NCBI RefSeq assembly: GCF_030055635.1
Contig: NZ_JASFYM010000005.1
Coordinates: 1-64,000, forward strand
Reading direction: 5' to 3'
From: Methanothrix sp.
Lineage (GTDB): Archaea; Halobacteriota; Methanosarcinia; Methanotrichales; Methanotrichaceae
DNA: 64,000 nucleotides
A program made the position numbers and the translations under genes. The notes below the pieces were generated by a model. It was not told the DNA's origin, ran no database searches, and saw only the letters and a program-made list of their open reading frames with translations. How positions within the stretch are numbered: position 1 is the stretch's first letter; each line of letters begins with the position of its first letter. Shown one piece after another: positions 10,436-19,779 of the stretch.

Positions 10436-10538
10436 GGTCGTGTGCTCGAATAGCTGAGCAGGCTGTCAGGAATCGGTGCATACCGGCATAATGCACAGAA
10501 CCGCATGCATCTGGACTCAATGGCACAAGTACGCGAGC
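10436..10538. mobile_element. MITE-like element, copy A
   Basis: The left end GGTCGTGTGCTCGAATAGCT and right end (CTCAATGGCACAAGTACGCG, reverse orientation) are imperfect inverted repeats shared with the other copies. The inside shares GGCTGTCAGGAATC and ACCGGCATAATGC with copies B and G. No clear target duplication remains, so it seems old. Confidence 0.65.
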
Positions 10539-10671
10539 ATGGATGCATGGGTGGCGGCAACTCCGTTCATCAGCCCCGTGTATTTGACGGGTCAATCGCT
10601 TCTGGCTGGAAGGAGTTTGCCATTCGTGCCCCCTGCAGCTCTACGATATGGTGAGCTTGAGACCACCCAGA

Positions 10672-11634
10672 TCATATCGCTCCGAACTCAGGAAAGTCAT
10701 AGATCTGGGTTATCTCGTAGCCTCTGGATTTCAGCCTGGCGCAGAGAAGCTCAGCTCGTTCCAGCACGATTTTGACCATGTGAAGACGCACAGGGAGCGA
10801 TGAGATTGTGCTCTGGCTTATCCCCCTCTGCCTGAGCACGTCGCTGTACTCATCGCTGCCCATCTCGACAAAGCATGCCCGTCCGGAGAGCTGTATACCC
10901 GCAACATCCCTCATGCTCTCATACGGATCGTAGACCGCAACTGAGACCCTGCTGTTCAGCATTATGTTCGCGAACTTCTCCCCTCCCTCGCTCAGAAAGT
11001 AGATTGCGCCATTCCTGTAGAGGTACTCAAGAGGCGTCGCCCTGACCCTTGAACCATAACCTGTTGCAAGTGTGCATGTGCTGTGAGATGCCAGAAACGC
11101 ATCTATCAGCCTCCGGAGTTCGTTTATTGGCATTCTGGGCGAGATCATGTCTCTCGCTCTCTTTATCTCCAGCCCGAACTCGACAACCTCCTCCCTGACC
11201 AGCGTGTCTATGTCCTGGAAGAGAAAGCCCTTCCTCTTGCAGAACGACTCCATTCCAAGGAGATCGTTCGAGCTGAGCCTCTCGATGCACATCCTCCCGC
11301 CGAGGGCCCTCGAGAGAAATACGCTGTCTCCGATCATCTTTTTTAGACTTTCCAGGTTTGTCTCCCCATCCTTCCTGTCTATGGATGTGGTGAAGAGCGC
11401 GATTCTCTTTTCGCGCAACCAGCTCAGGTTCTCCCTCACAAAGTTCCACAGGTTCGGGCTGACAACACCCTTGTACACGGGCGCGCCCAGAACGAAGAGA
11501 TCGAACCTCCTGTGCTCCGGCTGGATCTCGCCGACCCTAACAGCATCAGAGGGGCCGAGTATCAGCGAGAGCGTCCGTGCGACCTCCTCGGTCGAGCCGT
11601 ATCTGCTATCATAAACTACAAGAGTCCGGATCAT
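10672..11634 (-). CDS. Fusion of a flavodoxin domain and a pyridoxamine-phosphate-oxidase-like FMN-binding domain
   Basis: 320 aa. Residues 1-160 form a flavodoxin (VVYDSRYGSTEEVARTL is the FMN phosphate loop; FVLGAPVYKGVVSP follows). Residues from about 175 to 320 form a split-barrel, PNPOx-like domain (LRRLIDAFLASHSTCTLATGYGSRVRATPLEYLYRNGAIYFLSEGG). Both fold types bind FMN, so the protein may carry two flavins and move electrons between them; substrate unknown. On the minus strand GTTAAAAAGC (about 11661-11670) lies about 28 bp before the ATG at 11632-11634, suggesting a leaderless start. An in-frame ATG at 11667 is less likely. Confidence 0.85.
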   Translation of the reverse strand: MIRTLVVYDSRYGSTEEVARTLSLILGPSDAVRVGEIQPEHRRFDLFVLGAPVYKGVVSPNLWNFVRENLSWLREKRIALFTTSIDRKDGETNLESLKKMIGDSVFLSRALGGRMCIERLSSNDLLGMESFCKRKGFLFQDIDTLVREEVVEFGLEIKRARDMISPRMPINELRRLIDAFLASHSTCTLATGYGSRVRATPLEYLYRNGAIYFLSEGGEKFANIMLNSRVSVAVYDPYESMRDVAGIQLSGRACFVEMGSDEYSDVLRQRGISQSTISSLPVRLHMVKIVLERAELLCARLKSRGYEITQIYDFPEFGAI

Positions 11635-11831
11635 CCCATGAAGTATTGATCTGTCGCTTTTTAACACCTTCCTTGCGTGCGATAGAACAGGATACGAATA
11701 TTCTCACCATCATGAGGGTCCCTGAATTACTGATCAAACGAAATCGCTACCATCCAAACCGGTCACTCATAAGATACCCTGCTGAGAATGCGATTTACCC
11801 AAAAGTATTGAGCATGTTCGATAAAGAGCAG

Positions 11832-11861
11832 CAGGGCCAAACTCCGGTCTTCAGGCCGGAG
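11832..11861 (+). repeat. Solitary left-end hairpin of the IS200/IS605-type element (PATE-like)
   Basis: CAGGGCCAAACTCCGGTCTT followed by CAGGCCGGAG is almost identical to the element left end at 239-270, on the other strand. No transposase is nearby. It lies just past the end of the thermosome gene. Confidence 0.6.
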
Positions 11862-11897
11862 ATAAGGTCAACAAAAATAAGTGGATGTGAGGTGGTC

Positions 11898-13568
11898 TCA
11901 CATCATCCCAGGTGGAAATCCTCCCATTCCACCCATTCCACCCATTCCGCCCTGCTGCATCTGGCCCTCCTTCTCCTCGCCCTCCTCCTTCTTCTTGGCG
12001 GCGATCACATCGTCTATTCTGAGTATGAGGTTTGCTGCATCTGTTGCGGAGTATATCGCCTGGACCTTGACCCTGAGGGGCTCGACGACCCCGATATCCC
12101 ACATGTCCACGATCTCTCCGGTGTATGCGTTGAGCCCGTATGTGCTGCCGAACTTTTCGTGCTTGCTTCTCAGAGCGACCATCTTGTCTATCGGATTAAA
12201 CCCGGCGTTCTCTGCGAGCGTCTTTGGCACAACCTCTATCGCCTCGGCGAACTTCTCGACCGCGAGCTGCTCTCGGCCCTTCAGGGAGGCAGCATACTGT
12301 CTCAGCCTTATGCTCACAGCAGTCTCGGGTGCGCCGCCTCCGGCCAGCAGCTTGCCGCTCTCGATCGCTGTGGCAACGGCGTGGAGAGCATCATCCAGCG
12401 CCCTCTCAAGGCTGTCGACGACCTGCTGTGTTCCACCGCGGAGTATCAGTGACAGGTATCCGGGATTCCTGCATCCTGTGACAAAGGTCATGGGTCCTGC
12501 GCCCACAATCCTCTCCTCGACGAGAGCCGCCTCGCCGAGATCCTCGGGCTTCAGCTCATCAAGATTCGTTATGAGCCTGCCTCCTGTGGCGCGCGATAGC
12601 TTCTCAAGATCGCTCTTTCTCATCCTCCGGTACGCCATGATACCCGCTTTGGCAAGGAAGTGCTGTGCTAGATCGTCGATGCCCTTCTGGCAGAAGACCA
12701 CATTGGCGCCGCTTCTTATCACCTTATCCACGACCTTCCTGATCTCCTCCTTCTCATGATCCATGAAGAGCTGGAACTGATCGCCAGATGTGATCGAAAT
12801 CTCTGCCTTCGTCTCTGTGTCCCTTCTCTCGATCGGGACGTTCAGCAGCGCGATCCTCGCATTCTCCACCCTTGTCGGCATGTTCTGGTGGACCCTCTCC
12901 TTGTCTATGATCACACCCTGGACGAGCTCAGAGTCCTCGATCCCGCCGCCAACTCTCTTCTCGACCATCACATTGTCAAGATCGACAACGGTCTTCCCGT
13001 TGAACTTGTCAACTGTGGAGAGCACGAGATCGACAGCGTACCTGGCGACCTTGTGGCTCGGTGTCTCGGCGAGCTTTCCGGTCATCGCGGTTATGGCAAC
13101 CTTCTCCAGAAGCTCCCTGTCCTTCTCCGAGACGTCTCTTGCTATGCTGTTCAGAAACTCCACAGCCTTTCCTGCTGCCAGGCTGTAGCCTCGTGCGATC
13201 ACCGTGGGATGCAGACCCTTCTCCATGAGCTCCCTTGCATGCTTCAGCAGCTCGCCTATCAGTATGGCCACTGTTGTGGTGCCATCTCCGACCTCCTTGT
13301 CCTGGGTCTTAGATGCCTCCACGACCATCTTGGCAGCTGGATGCTGGACCTCCATCTCCCTGAGTATTGTGACCCCATCATTGGTTATCGTGACATCCCC
13401 AAGCGCATCAACAAGAAGCTTGTCCATGCCCTTCGGCCCCAGGGTTGTCTTCACGGCATTTGCGACCGCACGTGCGGCCATTATGTTGTTCTCAATCGCC
13501 TCCCTGCCAGACTCCCTCTGGGTGCCCTCCTTGAGTATGATTACCGGTACTCCTCCTAACGCAGCCAT
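11898..13568 (-). CDS. ths: Thermosome subunit (group II chaperonin)
   Basis: 556 aa, the normal length. It forms the double-ring ATP-dependent folding chamber of the archaeal cytosol. Seen are the N-terminal [40 protein letters not shown], the ATP-site motif GDGTTT near 95, and GGGAPE near 410, all hallmarks of the family, and a Gly/Met-rich C-terminal tail ([15 protein letters not shown]). Only this one subunit lies here; others may exist elsewhere. Start ATG at 13566-13568. It is preceded by a fragment of a DNA-binding transposase-like gene. Confidence 0.97.
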   Translation of the reverse strand: MAALGGVPVIILKEGTQRESGREAIENNIMAARAVANAVKTTLGPKGMDKLLVDALGDVTITNDGVTILREMEVQHPAAKMVVEASKTQDKEVGDGTTTVAILIGELLKHARELMEKGLHPTVIARGYSLAAGKAVEFLNSIARDVSEKDRELLEKVAITAMTGKLAETPSHKVARYAVDLVLSTVDKFNGKTVVDLDNVMVEKRVGGGIEDSELVQGVIIDKERVHQNMPTRVENARIALLNVPIERRDTETKAEISITSGDQFQLFMDHEKEEIRKVVDKVIRSGANVVFCQKGIDDLAQHFLAKAGIMAYRRMRKSDLEKLSRATGGRLITNLDELKPEDLGEAALVEERIVGAGPMTFVTGCRNPGYLSLILRGGTQQVVDSLERALDDALHAVATAIESGKLLAGGGAPETAVSIRLRQYAASLKGREQLAVEKFAEAIEVVPKTLAENAGFNPIDKMVALRSKHEKFGSTYGLNAYTGEIVDMWDIGVVEPLRVKVQAIYSATDAANLILRIDDVIAAKKKEEGEEKEGQMQQGGMGGMGGMGGFPPGMM

Positions 13569-13672
13569 AAGCTCGCCTCCACTATCGCAGGATCACAGTA
13601 TTTGATCTTCTATAAAAGAATTTCCAAGCGGCTTTGCTTTGTGGAGTCCCGAAATTATTTCGCGTCTCATCT

Positions 13673-13696
13673 AACTCCGGCGTCACAGTCCGGAAT
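13673..13696 (+). repeat. Possible decayed IS200/IS605 left-end hairpin
   Basis: AACTCCGG, ten bases, then CCGGA resembles the left-end hairpin AACTCCGG...CCGGAG seen at 11842-11861, with a changed loop. It is close to the transposase-like fragment that follows. Confidence 0.35.
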
Positions 13697-13730
13697 ATGA
13701 AGCCAACCGGGCGAAGGTTCCTAGGTTCTT

Positions 13731-13832
13731 AGTCAAGACCGCAAAGGTGTGGCCACGAAAGGGATTGCGCGGGAGCTGAGGGTATCACAAAGAATGGTTC
13801 AGCAATCCAGGCAGTATCGTCGAAAGCCATAA
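13731..13832 (+). pseudogene. Fragment of a helix-turn-helix transposase or resolvase-like gene
   Basis: A 33-codon frame reads SQDRKGVATKGIARELRVSQ, then RMVQQSRQYRRKP and a stop. IARELRVSQRMVQQ has the shape of a helix-turn-helix as in IS630- or IS481-type transposases. There is no start codon and a stop lies just upstream, so this is a leftover piece. It sits between the thermosome and a secreted protein gene, in a repeat-rich spot. Confidence 0.45.
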
Positions 13833-13869
13833 GTATTAATGGTGCAAAACCTTCTGTGTGAGTGGGGTT

Positions 13870-14253
13870 ATGATAAAAAGATGCATGCTTGTAGCTTTGA
13901 CGTTGGCGATTTTAGCTCTGCCGTGCCTGGCGGAGGAGATAAAACTGGAGTACGACTGGCTGTCTCCCTGGTACAACCCGTTTCTGACGCACAGCTACCG
14001 CTGGGAGTACAGCTGGGTTTATCCGGTAGACCGTTTGCCTTACAGTCCATATTACAGATACAGCCCCTGGACATACTACCCAGTGTATGGCTACCCTGCC
14101 TACTCGTATCTCGTTAAGACGACATTTGATCCAGCAGACTTCGGCATCGATCCATGGTGGGACGTAAACGTTTACGGGCTCAGGGGCATGACGTTCTACT
14201 ACACGACACCACCGACGTTCTTCTATTCGCGCGGCGGATACACGATGCGGTGA
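13870..14253 (+). CDS. Secreted tyrosine- and tryptophan-rich protein of unknown function
   Basis: 127 aa. A signal peptide (MIKRCMLVALTLAILALPCLA) leads to a mature part unusually rich in Tyr, Trp, Pro and Phe, with short repeating patterns such as YSPYYRYSPWTYYPVYGYPAYSY. Low charge and high aromatic content suggest a structural, self-associating or surface-bound protein, perhaps in the cell sheath; this is inference. The ATG at 13870 follows GTGGGGTT; an upstream in-frame GTG at 13858 is less likely because the signal peptide starts at MIKR. No operon partner. Confidence 0.7.
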   Translation: MIKRCMLVALTLAILALPCLAEEIKLEYDWLSPWYNPFLTHSYRWEYSWVYPVDRLPYSPYYRYSPWTYYPVYGYPAYSYLVKTTFDPADFGIDPWWDVNVYGLRGMTFYYTTPPTFFYSRGGYTMR

Positions 14254-14408
14254 ATCCTGAAGAGATAGCGATCGATCTGCTGTGCCAGCCGCAGTGTTAG
14301 CAGGCGGTGGGATCCAAGATGCCTCCGGCAGCAATCCTCGTGGCTTTTCAGGCCCGGCGGGGAGCTCGTATCACTATGAGTGCACCATCATCGCGTTACC
14401 CATTCGTC

Positions 14409-14522
14409 GGTCGTCTGCCAGAATAGCTGAACAGGCTCTCAGGGGTCAGCGTGCACCTGCATAATGCTGCACCAGCCCCACGTGATTGCATATCTCTGAT
14501 TTCATGATACGAGTGCACGACT
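14409..14522. mobile_element. MITE-like element, copy B, with intact 8-bp target duplication
   Basis: The 114-bp element starts GGTCGTCTGCCAGAATAGCT and its right end reads, in reverse, AGTCGTGCACTCGTATCATG. CATTCGTC stands directly on both sides (14401-14408 and 14523-14530), a perfect target-site duplication. The inside shares GAACAGGCTCTCAGGGGTCA and CATAATGCTGCA with copies A and G. Confidence 0.85.
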
Positions 14523-14673
14523 CATTCGTCGAATCGAATGGTAGAAGTATCATGAGGCTCCCAGATCCGGCAGGAAGTTCATGCAGCGGCTGAAAATATT
14601 ATTAATATTATTATCATTTGATTTAACTTTCGATGGAAAACTATATATCCTTATTACTGAAGTAAATTTATTC

Positions 14674-15357
14674 GTGGAAGCAAAAGACGCTCTTGAGGAA
14701 GTATCGCCGGAGGGTCTCGGCCAGGCCCTTCGAAGGCTGAGAAGGATGCTGCAGGCTGCTCACAGAAGCTCGATAGATGTCAAGAACAGCTATGACTTCT
14801 ACGTCCTGGCATTCAAGGAGATGAGCAAGGACAACTACGCGGATGCTTTCCTATACTACGACAGGGCGAAGTATGAGCTGACCAGCGCGATCAACGAGGC
14901 AAAGCACAACATACGCGGACTGCGCATTCACAGCTCCAGGACTGTATCTTTCTTCTTCAAGCTCTACGGCCTTTACGCGGTGCTCTACGGAGTGCTCTCT
15001 GCCATGATCTTCGGAGCGCTGATATACGGCTACTCTGATATCAGGATTCTGGGGGTACCGCTGTGGAGCTCCTTCTTTGCCGGACTCGGCTCGTCTTCCC
15101 AGATACTCACAGGGGTTGTGGACGATCTCCGGAGAGAGGGAATGGTGGTCAGGTACAAGCGGATCTGGTACACGACGATACCGCTTCTCAGCATGATATT
15201 CGGCTACATGGCGTACCTGCTCTTCAGCAGCGGCCTCATCGCATTCAATGTTAAATCCGATGACACCGTCTTCTCGACAATGCTAGTATGCTTCCTCACG
15301 GGATTCATGACCAACTGGCTGATCAACAGGCTCTCGAGCCTGTCCGAGAACATGTGA
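14674..15357 (+). CDS. Multi-span membrane protein of unknown function
   Basis: About 227 aa. A soluble helical N-terminal part (EEVSPEGLGQALRRLRRMLQAAHRSSIDVKNSYDFYVLAFKEMSKDNYADAFLYYDRA) is followed by four probable membrane spans (near LYGLYAVLYGVLSAMIFGALIYG, VPLWSSFFAGLGSSSQILTGVV, TTIPLLSMIFGYMAYLLFSSGLIAF and STMLVCFLTGFMTNWLI). No family is recognised. CTATATATCC at 14641-14650 is a strong TATA box 28 bp before the GTG at 14674, so I take that GTG as a leaderless start rather than the ATG at 14581. Confidence 0.7.
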   Translation: MEAKDALEEVSPEGLGQALRRLRRMLQAAHRSSIDVKNSYDFYVLAFKEMSKDNYADAFLYYDRAKYELTSAINEAKHNIRGLRIHSSRTVSFFFKLYGLYAVLYGVLSAMIFGALIYGYSDIRILGVPLWSSFFAGLGSSSQILTGVVDDLRREGMVVRYKRIWYTTIPLLSMIFGYMAYLLFSSGLIAFNVKSDDTVFSTMLVCFLTGFMTNWLINRLSSLSENM

Positions 15358-15544
15358 TATACATAAATAAAATATAAATACAATGTATATCATTTAACCT
15401 AAAATAAATTATTATGATTGTTGAACTTGTCTCGTGGTTTTGTGCCTGAATTGATGGTCTTTCGTGAGCTTGAATCATTGAGACCTGCAACCATCATCCA
15501 TCCGGCTGATTCTGAGTCTCGTTCTTGGATGCCGATTCCACCAT

Positions 15545-15658
15545 AAGCATTCAGTAATCCAAGCTCCCAACACGATGAGCAGCCTGTTAGGGGTCGGTAT
15601 TCACTGACATCATGATGTGCGGCATGTGGTTGGTCCTGATGATACGGATGCATGATCC
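15545..15658. mobile_element. Decayed MITE-like element, copy C
   Basis: GATGAGCAGCCTGTTAGGGG TCGG near 15573 matches the inner conserved block of copies A and B, and the right end GATACGGATGCATGATCC matches the copy B right end. The left end is worn and its limit approximate; no target duplication is seen. Confidence 0.5.
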
Positions 15659-15823
15659 GGTCGATAACAGCTCACAAACCACCATCTGAGATATCGAAGC
15701 TGGTGAGCGGTGATCAAAAAGGAGCATGGCCGAATGCCAATTGTCCAGGGAGCACAGAGCAACGGCATCCACAAGGCATGGCTGATGGCAAGCTTTAAAG
15801 CCTGGAGGGTATGATTAGAGGCC

Positions 15824-16465
15824 ATGCGCATAATAGCGATATCGGCTCTGCTCATGCTTTTTGTGCTCGCCGGGGCCGCTAATGCTGGCTGCCCCACAGG
15901 GACAGGCGGCGTGAACTGGCTTGGTGGTTATGATATAGGATCAGACACAGGCACACCAGTCGGCTTTGAGAGGCCGAACATGGGCATGCCGAAACCCGTA
16001 ACAAAGCCAGACATGTCGATGCCTGAGCCAGGTCCGGTCAAGACGACCAGCGCGACGGGCAATGCTTCTGCGGCAAATGAGAGCAACACGACCGCAGAGA
16101 GCACCAGTGCTGTGGAACAGCGGGCGCAGATCAACCTGAGCGGGAGCTGGAGCATGAACCTCTCCGACGGCAGACATGTGGAGCTTCTGCTGTATCCTGT
16201 TGGCACGGTCTTTTACGGTACAGGCAGCCTGTTTGAGGGGAACTCGACGATCCCGCTCAAGGCCAGGGGCTCGGTAGGAGAGGATGTGCGCCTCGACCTG
16301 ATCCAGGTGTTCGACGGCGAGAAGTACAGGGAGAATGTGCTCTACAAGCTGACCCTGGTGCAGGAGAACAACACGATCACAGGAAGCTATAGCAGGTTCG
16401 GCACCAATGGAGATGCAGCTCTTGTGACCGGCACCGGCACCGTCATGGACGTAGTGCACTCGTGA
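15824..16465 (+). CDS. Secreted protein, paralogue of the protein at 57589-58275
   Basis: 213 aa. A signal peptide (MRIIAISALLMLFVLAGAANA) is followed by a Pro/Met-rich linker (about 35-70), a Ser/Thr/Asn-rich stretch with NxS/T sites, and a beta-rich domain from about residue 105: LSGSWSMNLSDGRHVELLLY, FYGTGSLFEG, VLYKLTLVQENNTITGSYSRFG. The same domain pattern (WSLSLSSGEQITMAL, GSYSEDTITGTYSVYS) occurs in the protein near 58 kb. It acts outside the cell; function unknown. It ends 2 bp from the convergent gpmI gene. Confidence 0.75.
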   Translation: MRIIAISALLMLFVLAGAANAGCPTGTGGVNWLGGYDIGSDTGTPVGFERPNMGMPKPVTKPDMSMPEPGPVKTTSATGNASAANESNTTAESTSAVEQRAQINLSGSWSMNLSDGRHVELLLYPVGTVFYGTGSLFEGNSTIPLKARGSVGEDVRLDLIQVFDGEKYRENVLYKLTLVQENNTITGSYSRFGTNGDAALVTGTGTVMDVVHS

Positions 16466-16467
16466 TA

Positions 16468-17997
16468 TCAATCCATTTGATCGACCCTTTTTATTAGCGA
16501 TCTGCCGCTCATCGAGCTGGGCTTCTCTATGCCAAGCAGCTCGAGCATCGTGGGCGCGACATCCGCGAGGATCCCGTCATCCCTGAGCCCACTGACATCA
16601 TCGCAGCCGGCCAGGATGAAGGGCACCCTGTTGGTCGTGTGCGCTGTGTGCGGCTCTCCTGTGCTTTTCTCCAGCATCTTCTCCGCGTTCCCGTGATCTG
16701 AGGTTATGAGAGCAACCCCGCCTCTGGAGAGAACCTCATCGACGACAGTGCCGACGCCGCGATCGACAGCCTCAACGGCACGCACAGCCGCCTCGTATAT
16801 ACCGGTGTGCCCGACCATGTCAGGGTTGGCGTAGTTCATGATCACAACATCATATCCCCCTGACCTGATGCGCTCCACAACCGTGGACGTGACCTCCGGC
16901 GCAGACATCTCTGGCTTCAGATCATACGTCGGTATCTTAGGAGATGGTATCAGGATTCTGTCCTCGCCGGTAAACGGCTCTTCTCTCCCTCCATTGAAGA
17001 AGTATGTGACATGCGCGTACTTCTCCGTCTCTGCTATCCTGAGCTGTCTGAGGCCGGCCCTGCTCAGGACCTCGCCGAGAGTCTCCTTCAGGTACTCAGG
17101 AGGAAATGCGACCGGAGCGTCGATGCTCTCATCGTACTGTGTCATGCAGACGAAAAACGGTCTGAGATACATGCGTTTGAACTCCCTGAAATCCGGCTGC
17201 ACAAAAGCTCTGGTTATCTGGCGGGCGCGATCGGGCCTGAAGTTGAAGAAGATCATGCTGTCCCCCTCCCGGACGAGCCCCTGCGGATCGATCACGGTTG
17301 GTTTGAGAAACTCATCGGTCTCGCCCCGCTCATAGCCCATGCGAACCGCCTCCTCTGCGGTGGCTGCCTGGATCCCCACACCCTCGGTCATGGCCCTGTA
17401 CGCAGCCTCGGTCCGATCCCATCGCTTATCCCTGTCCATCGCATAGTAGCGCCCGGATATGGTGGCGATTCTCCCGATGCCGATCCGGGCGAGCTTCTCC
17501 TCGAGCTGTGATACGTAGATCTGAGCGCTCCTCGGTGGAACGTCCCTGCCATCGAGTATGGGGTGCACATAAACCCTCTCGACCCCGAGCTCCTTTGCCA
17601 TGTCTAGGAGCGCGAAGAGGTGTGTGATGTGGCTGTGAACGCCGCCATCCGAGAGCAGGCCCATCAGGTGCAGGTTTCTCCCCGAGTCCCTCGCAGTCAC
17701 CATCGCATCGACGAGCTGCCTCACATCCCTCAGCCTGTTCTGCTCGATGGCTAGGCTTATGCGCGTGTAATCCTGGTAGACTATTCTTCCTGCGCCCAGG
17801 TTCAGGTGACCCACCTCAGAGTTTCCCATCTGCCCTCTGGGGAGCCCCACATCGAGCCCTGATGCGCCAAGGGATGTGTGAGGGTAGAGGGATTTGAGCC
17901 TGTCCAGGTTTGGCTTATGGGCGCCTGCAACTGCATTTCCCTCTTTCTCCTCGGAGAGCCCATAGCCGTCCATTATTATAAGAACCACCGGCCTCAT
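16468..17997 (-). CDS. gpmI: 2,3-bisphosphoglycerate-independent phosphoglycerate mutase
   Basis: 509 aa, the length of the bacterial-type two-metal enzyme that interconverts 3- and 2-phosphoglycerate in gluconeogenesis and glycolysis. MDGYGLSEEKEGNAV holds the first metal ligand; GQMGNSEVGHLNLGAGR carries the catalytic Ser near 62; HPILDGRDVPP, NYANPDMVGHTG and TSDHGNAEKM supply the other ligands. It is not the shorter archaeal ApgM type. A second, unrelated phosphoglycerate mutase (gpmA) lies at 39736-40392. The gene is divergent from guaAA. Confidence 0.97.
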   Translation of the reverse strand: MRPVVLIIMDGYGLSEEKEGNAVAGAHKPNLDRLKSLYPHTSLGASGLDVGLPRGQMGNSEVGHLNLGAGRIVYQDYTRISLAIEQNRLRDVRQLVDAMVTARDSGRNLHLMGLLSDGGVHSHITHLFALLDMAKELGVERVYVHPILDGRDVPPRSAQIYVSQLEEKLARIGIGRIATISGRYYAMDRDKRWDRTEAAYRAMTEGVGIQAATAEEAVRMGYERGETDEFLKPTVIDPQGLVREGDSMIFFNFRPDRARQITRAFVQPDFREFKRMYLRPFFVCMTQYDESIDAPVAFPPEYLKETLGEVLSRAGLRQLRIAETEKYAHVTYFFNGGREEPFTGEDRILIPSPKIPTYDLKPEMSAPEVTSTVVERIRSGGYDVVIMNYANPDMVGHTGIYEAAVRAVEAVDRGVGTVVDEVLSRGGVALITSDHGNAEKMLEKSTGEPHTAHTTNRVPFILAGCDDVSGLRDDGILADVAPTMLELLGIEKPSSMSGRSLIKRVDQMD

Positions 17998-18105
17998 GAT
18001 GCCAGCTGGGTTGTTCCCAGGCTTTTTAGTGGTTGCGGGCGGGATATGGGCGTACTCTACAGTTCAGCACAAAGGTTATCTTCAAAACCTCCGAGTAAAT
18101 CCCGG

Positions 18106-18651
18106 ATGAAGATACTCGTGGTCAACAACTACGGACAGTTCAATCATCTCATACACAGAAGCATAAGAGATAAGGTTGAGACCAGGATTGTATCAAACGA
18201 GACGCCTGTTGAGGATATCGTTGCAGATGGCCTGATCCTCGGCGGAGGTCCGTCGATGGAGAGAGCGGGTAGGTGCTCAGAGTACCTGCGAACGCTCGAT
18301 ATTCCTGTTCTCGGCATATGTCTCGGGCTTCAGATAATGGCTGCGACTTTCGGGGGCAAAGTCGAGACCGGCAGGGTCGGCGGGTATGCGAACGTCGAGA
18401 TCGAGGTCCTTGAGGAGGATGGTATTCTGAAAGGATTGCCACGCAGGTTCATGGCATGGGCCTCGCATGCGGATCAGGTGACCATCTGCCCAGAAGAATT
18501 CAGAGTTATCGCGCGCTCGTCGATCTGCGAGATCGAGGCGATCTGCCACGAGAGCAGGCCGCTTTACGGCGTCCAGTGGCATCCGGAGGTCGCACACACA
18601 GAGCACGGGGAGAAGGTCTTCGATAACTTCCTGGAGATATGCAGGAGATGA
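18106..18651 (+). CDS. guaAA: GMP synthase glutamine amidotransferase subunit
   Basis: 181 aa. This subunit releases ammonia from glutamine for the amination of XMP to GMP by a separate synthetase subunit, the split arrangement usual in archaea. Class I amidotransferase signs are GGGPS near 47, the nucleophile Cys in GICLGLQIM near 78, and the His-Glu pair in GVQWHPEVAHTE near 163. The start is the ATG at 18106 (MKILVVNNYGQFNHLI), not the far upstream in-frame ATG, which would run into gpmI. The stop overlaps the next start by 4 bp (ATGA), so the two are translationally coupled. Confidence 0.95.
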   Translation: MKILVVNNYGQFNHLIHRSIRDKVETRIVSNETPVEDIVADGLILGGGPSMERAGRCSEYLRTLDIPVLGICLGLQIMAATFGGKVETGRVGGYANVEIEVLEEDGILKGLPRRFMAWASHADQVTICPEEFRVIARSSICEIEAICHESRPLYGVQWHPEVAHTEHGEKVFDNFLEICRR

Positions 18652-19247
18652 GTGATCTGGAGAGGGCCGAGAGGATATCACTCGAGGAGCTGGCTGAGAG
18701 GATAAAAACGATGGGGTTCAGGTGCCAGCGCTGCGGTGACTGCTGCACCGGCCCGGATGCTGAGGTCCTGGTCTTCCCCTCAGAGGTGAGAAGGGTAATC
18801 GCTCACACAGACCAGCCATGGCTGGAGGTGGTCGAGCCCCCGAAGACCGGCGTCTGGGACAGCGATGGAAACTTCCACACGCTCGAGTGGATGCTGAGGC
18901 GCTCAGGGAACAGATGCGCGTACTACGATGCTGCATCAGGATCGTGCAGGATATACCCAGCACGCCCTGATATCTGCAGGACGTATCCGTTCTATCTCGA
19001 CGGCGATGAGCTGCGTGTGTCAGAGTGCAGGGGCCTGGGGATGGAGATGGATGATGAAGAGGCGCTGCACATCGCCCATGAGCTGAAGAGGCGTCTCATT
19101 TCAGAGATAATGGAGGAGAGGGAGGTCAGATCGAGGTTCTCAGGATTTGCAGCTGCGGACCGACCGGAAAGACCGACAGGCGTGTGCATAGTCCACGATG
19201 GAGAGGGGGCTCACAGGGTTCCGCTCCGTAGAGGCTGGACAGAGTGA
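18648..19247 (+). CDS. YkgJ-family cysteine-cluster protein (metal-binding)
   Basis: 199 aa. The family's cysteine pattern is clear: FRCQRCGDCCTGP near the N-terminus, then CAYYD, SCRIYPARPDICRTYPFYLDG and SECRGLG. Proteins of this type are thought to bind iron or zinc; their job is not established. The start ATG overlaps the guaAA stop (ATGA); an ATG 9 bp upstream is also in frame. The C-terminal half is helical and basic. The link to GMP synthesis is probably only one of joint expression. Confidence 0.85.
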   Translation: MSDLERAERISLEELAERIKTMGFRCQRCGDCCTGPDAEVLVFPSEVRRVIAHTDQPWLEVVEPPKTGVWDSDGNFHTLEWMLRRSGNRCAYYDAASGSCRIYPARPDICRTYPFYLDGDELRVSECRGLGMEMDDEEALHIAHELKRRLISEIMEEREVRSRFSGFAAADRPERPTGVCIVHDGEGAHRVPLRRGWTE

Positions 19248-19389
19248 GGAAAGAGACCAGAGGCGTTGGATCGAATGATGCAGCTCATGCCAATTTCACG
19301 GACGTTCTCCGTCCAGAACCTGTGGTACACAACCCATCACAGCAGGAACCGAAGGATTTATTTACCGATAGTGGATCAAGTTGGATAGT

Positions 19390-19463
19390 GGGCTCGTGGT
19401 CTAGCTGGTTATGACGTCGCCTTGACATGGCGGAGGTCATGCGTTCGAATCGCATCGAGCCCA
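19390..19463 (+). tRNA. tRNA-Val (GAC)
   Basis: Acceptor GGGCTCG pairs with CGAGCCC; the anticodon stem CGCC/GGCG frames the loop TTGACAT, anticodon GAC; the T loop is TTCGAAT. Discriminator A at 19463. No CCA is encoded. A TATA-like GATTTATTTA at about 19354-19363 lies 27-36 bp upstream. Two bases separate it from tRNA-Phe. Confidence 0.97.
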
Positions 19464-19465
19464 TC

Positions 19466-19538
<73 letters not shown>

Positions 19539-19779
19539 TCGTGTTCATGGTTTTTGGTTTGATCTTTGTTCTCGCCGAGAGTGGCATTTGATGGCACCGC
19601 ACTTTCTGGTTCACATCCGACTGCCGATCCCAAATGTAGGGAAATATCCCACAACCACCATCATCGGATAACTATTTATGATGTGGGGTGAACATTACAG
19701 GGCTGTTGCCGTATGCTTTATGCGCGCAGCTCAAAGCATATCAGACCGATGGTATCATGAGAGGGTGTGGTAGATCGCG

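Noticed and set aside
17878-18105. Upstream extension of guaAA to an ATG at 17878
   Set aside because: It would overlap the start of the divergent gpmI gene; homologues begin at MKILVVNNYG (18106).
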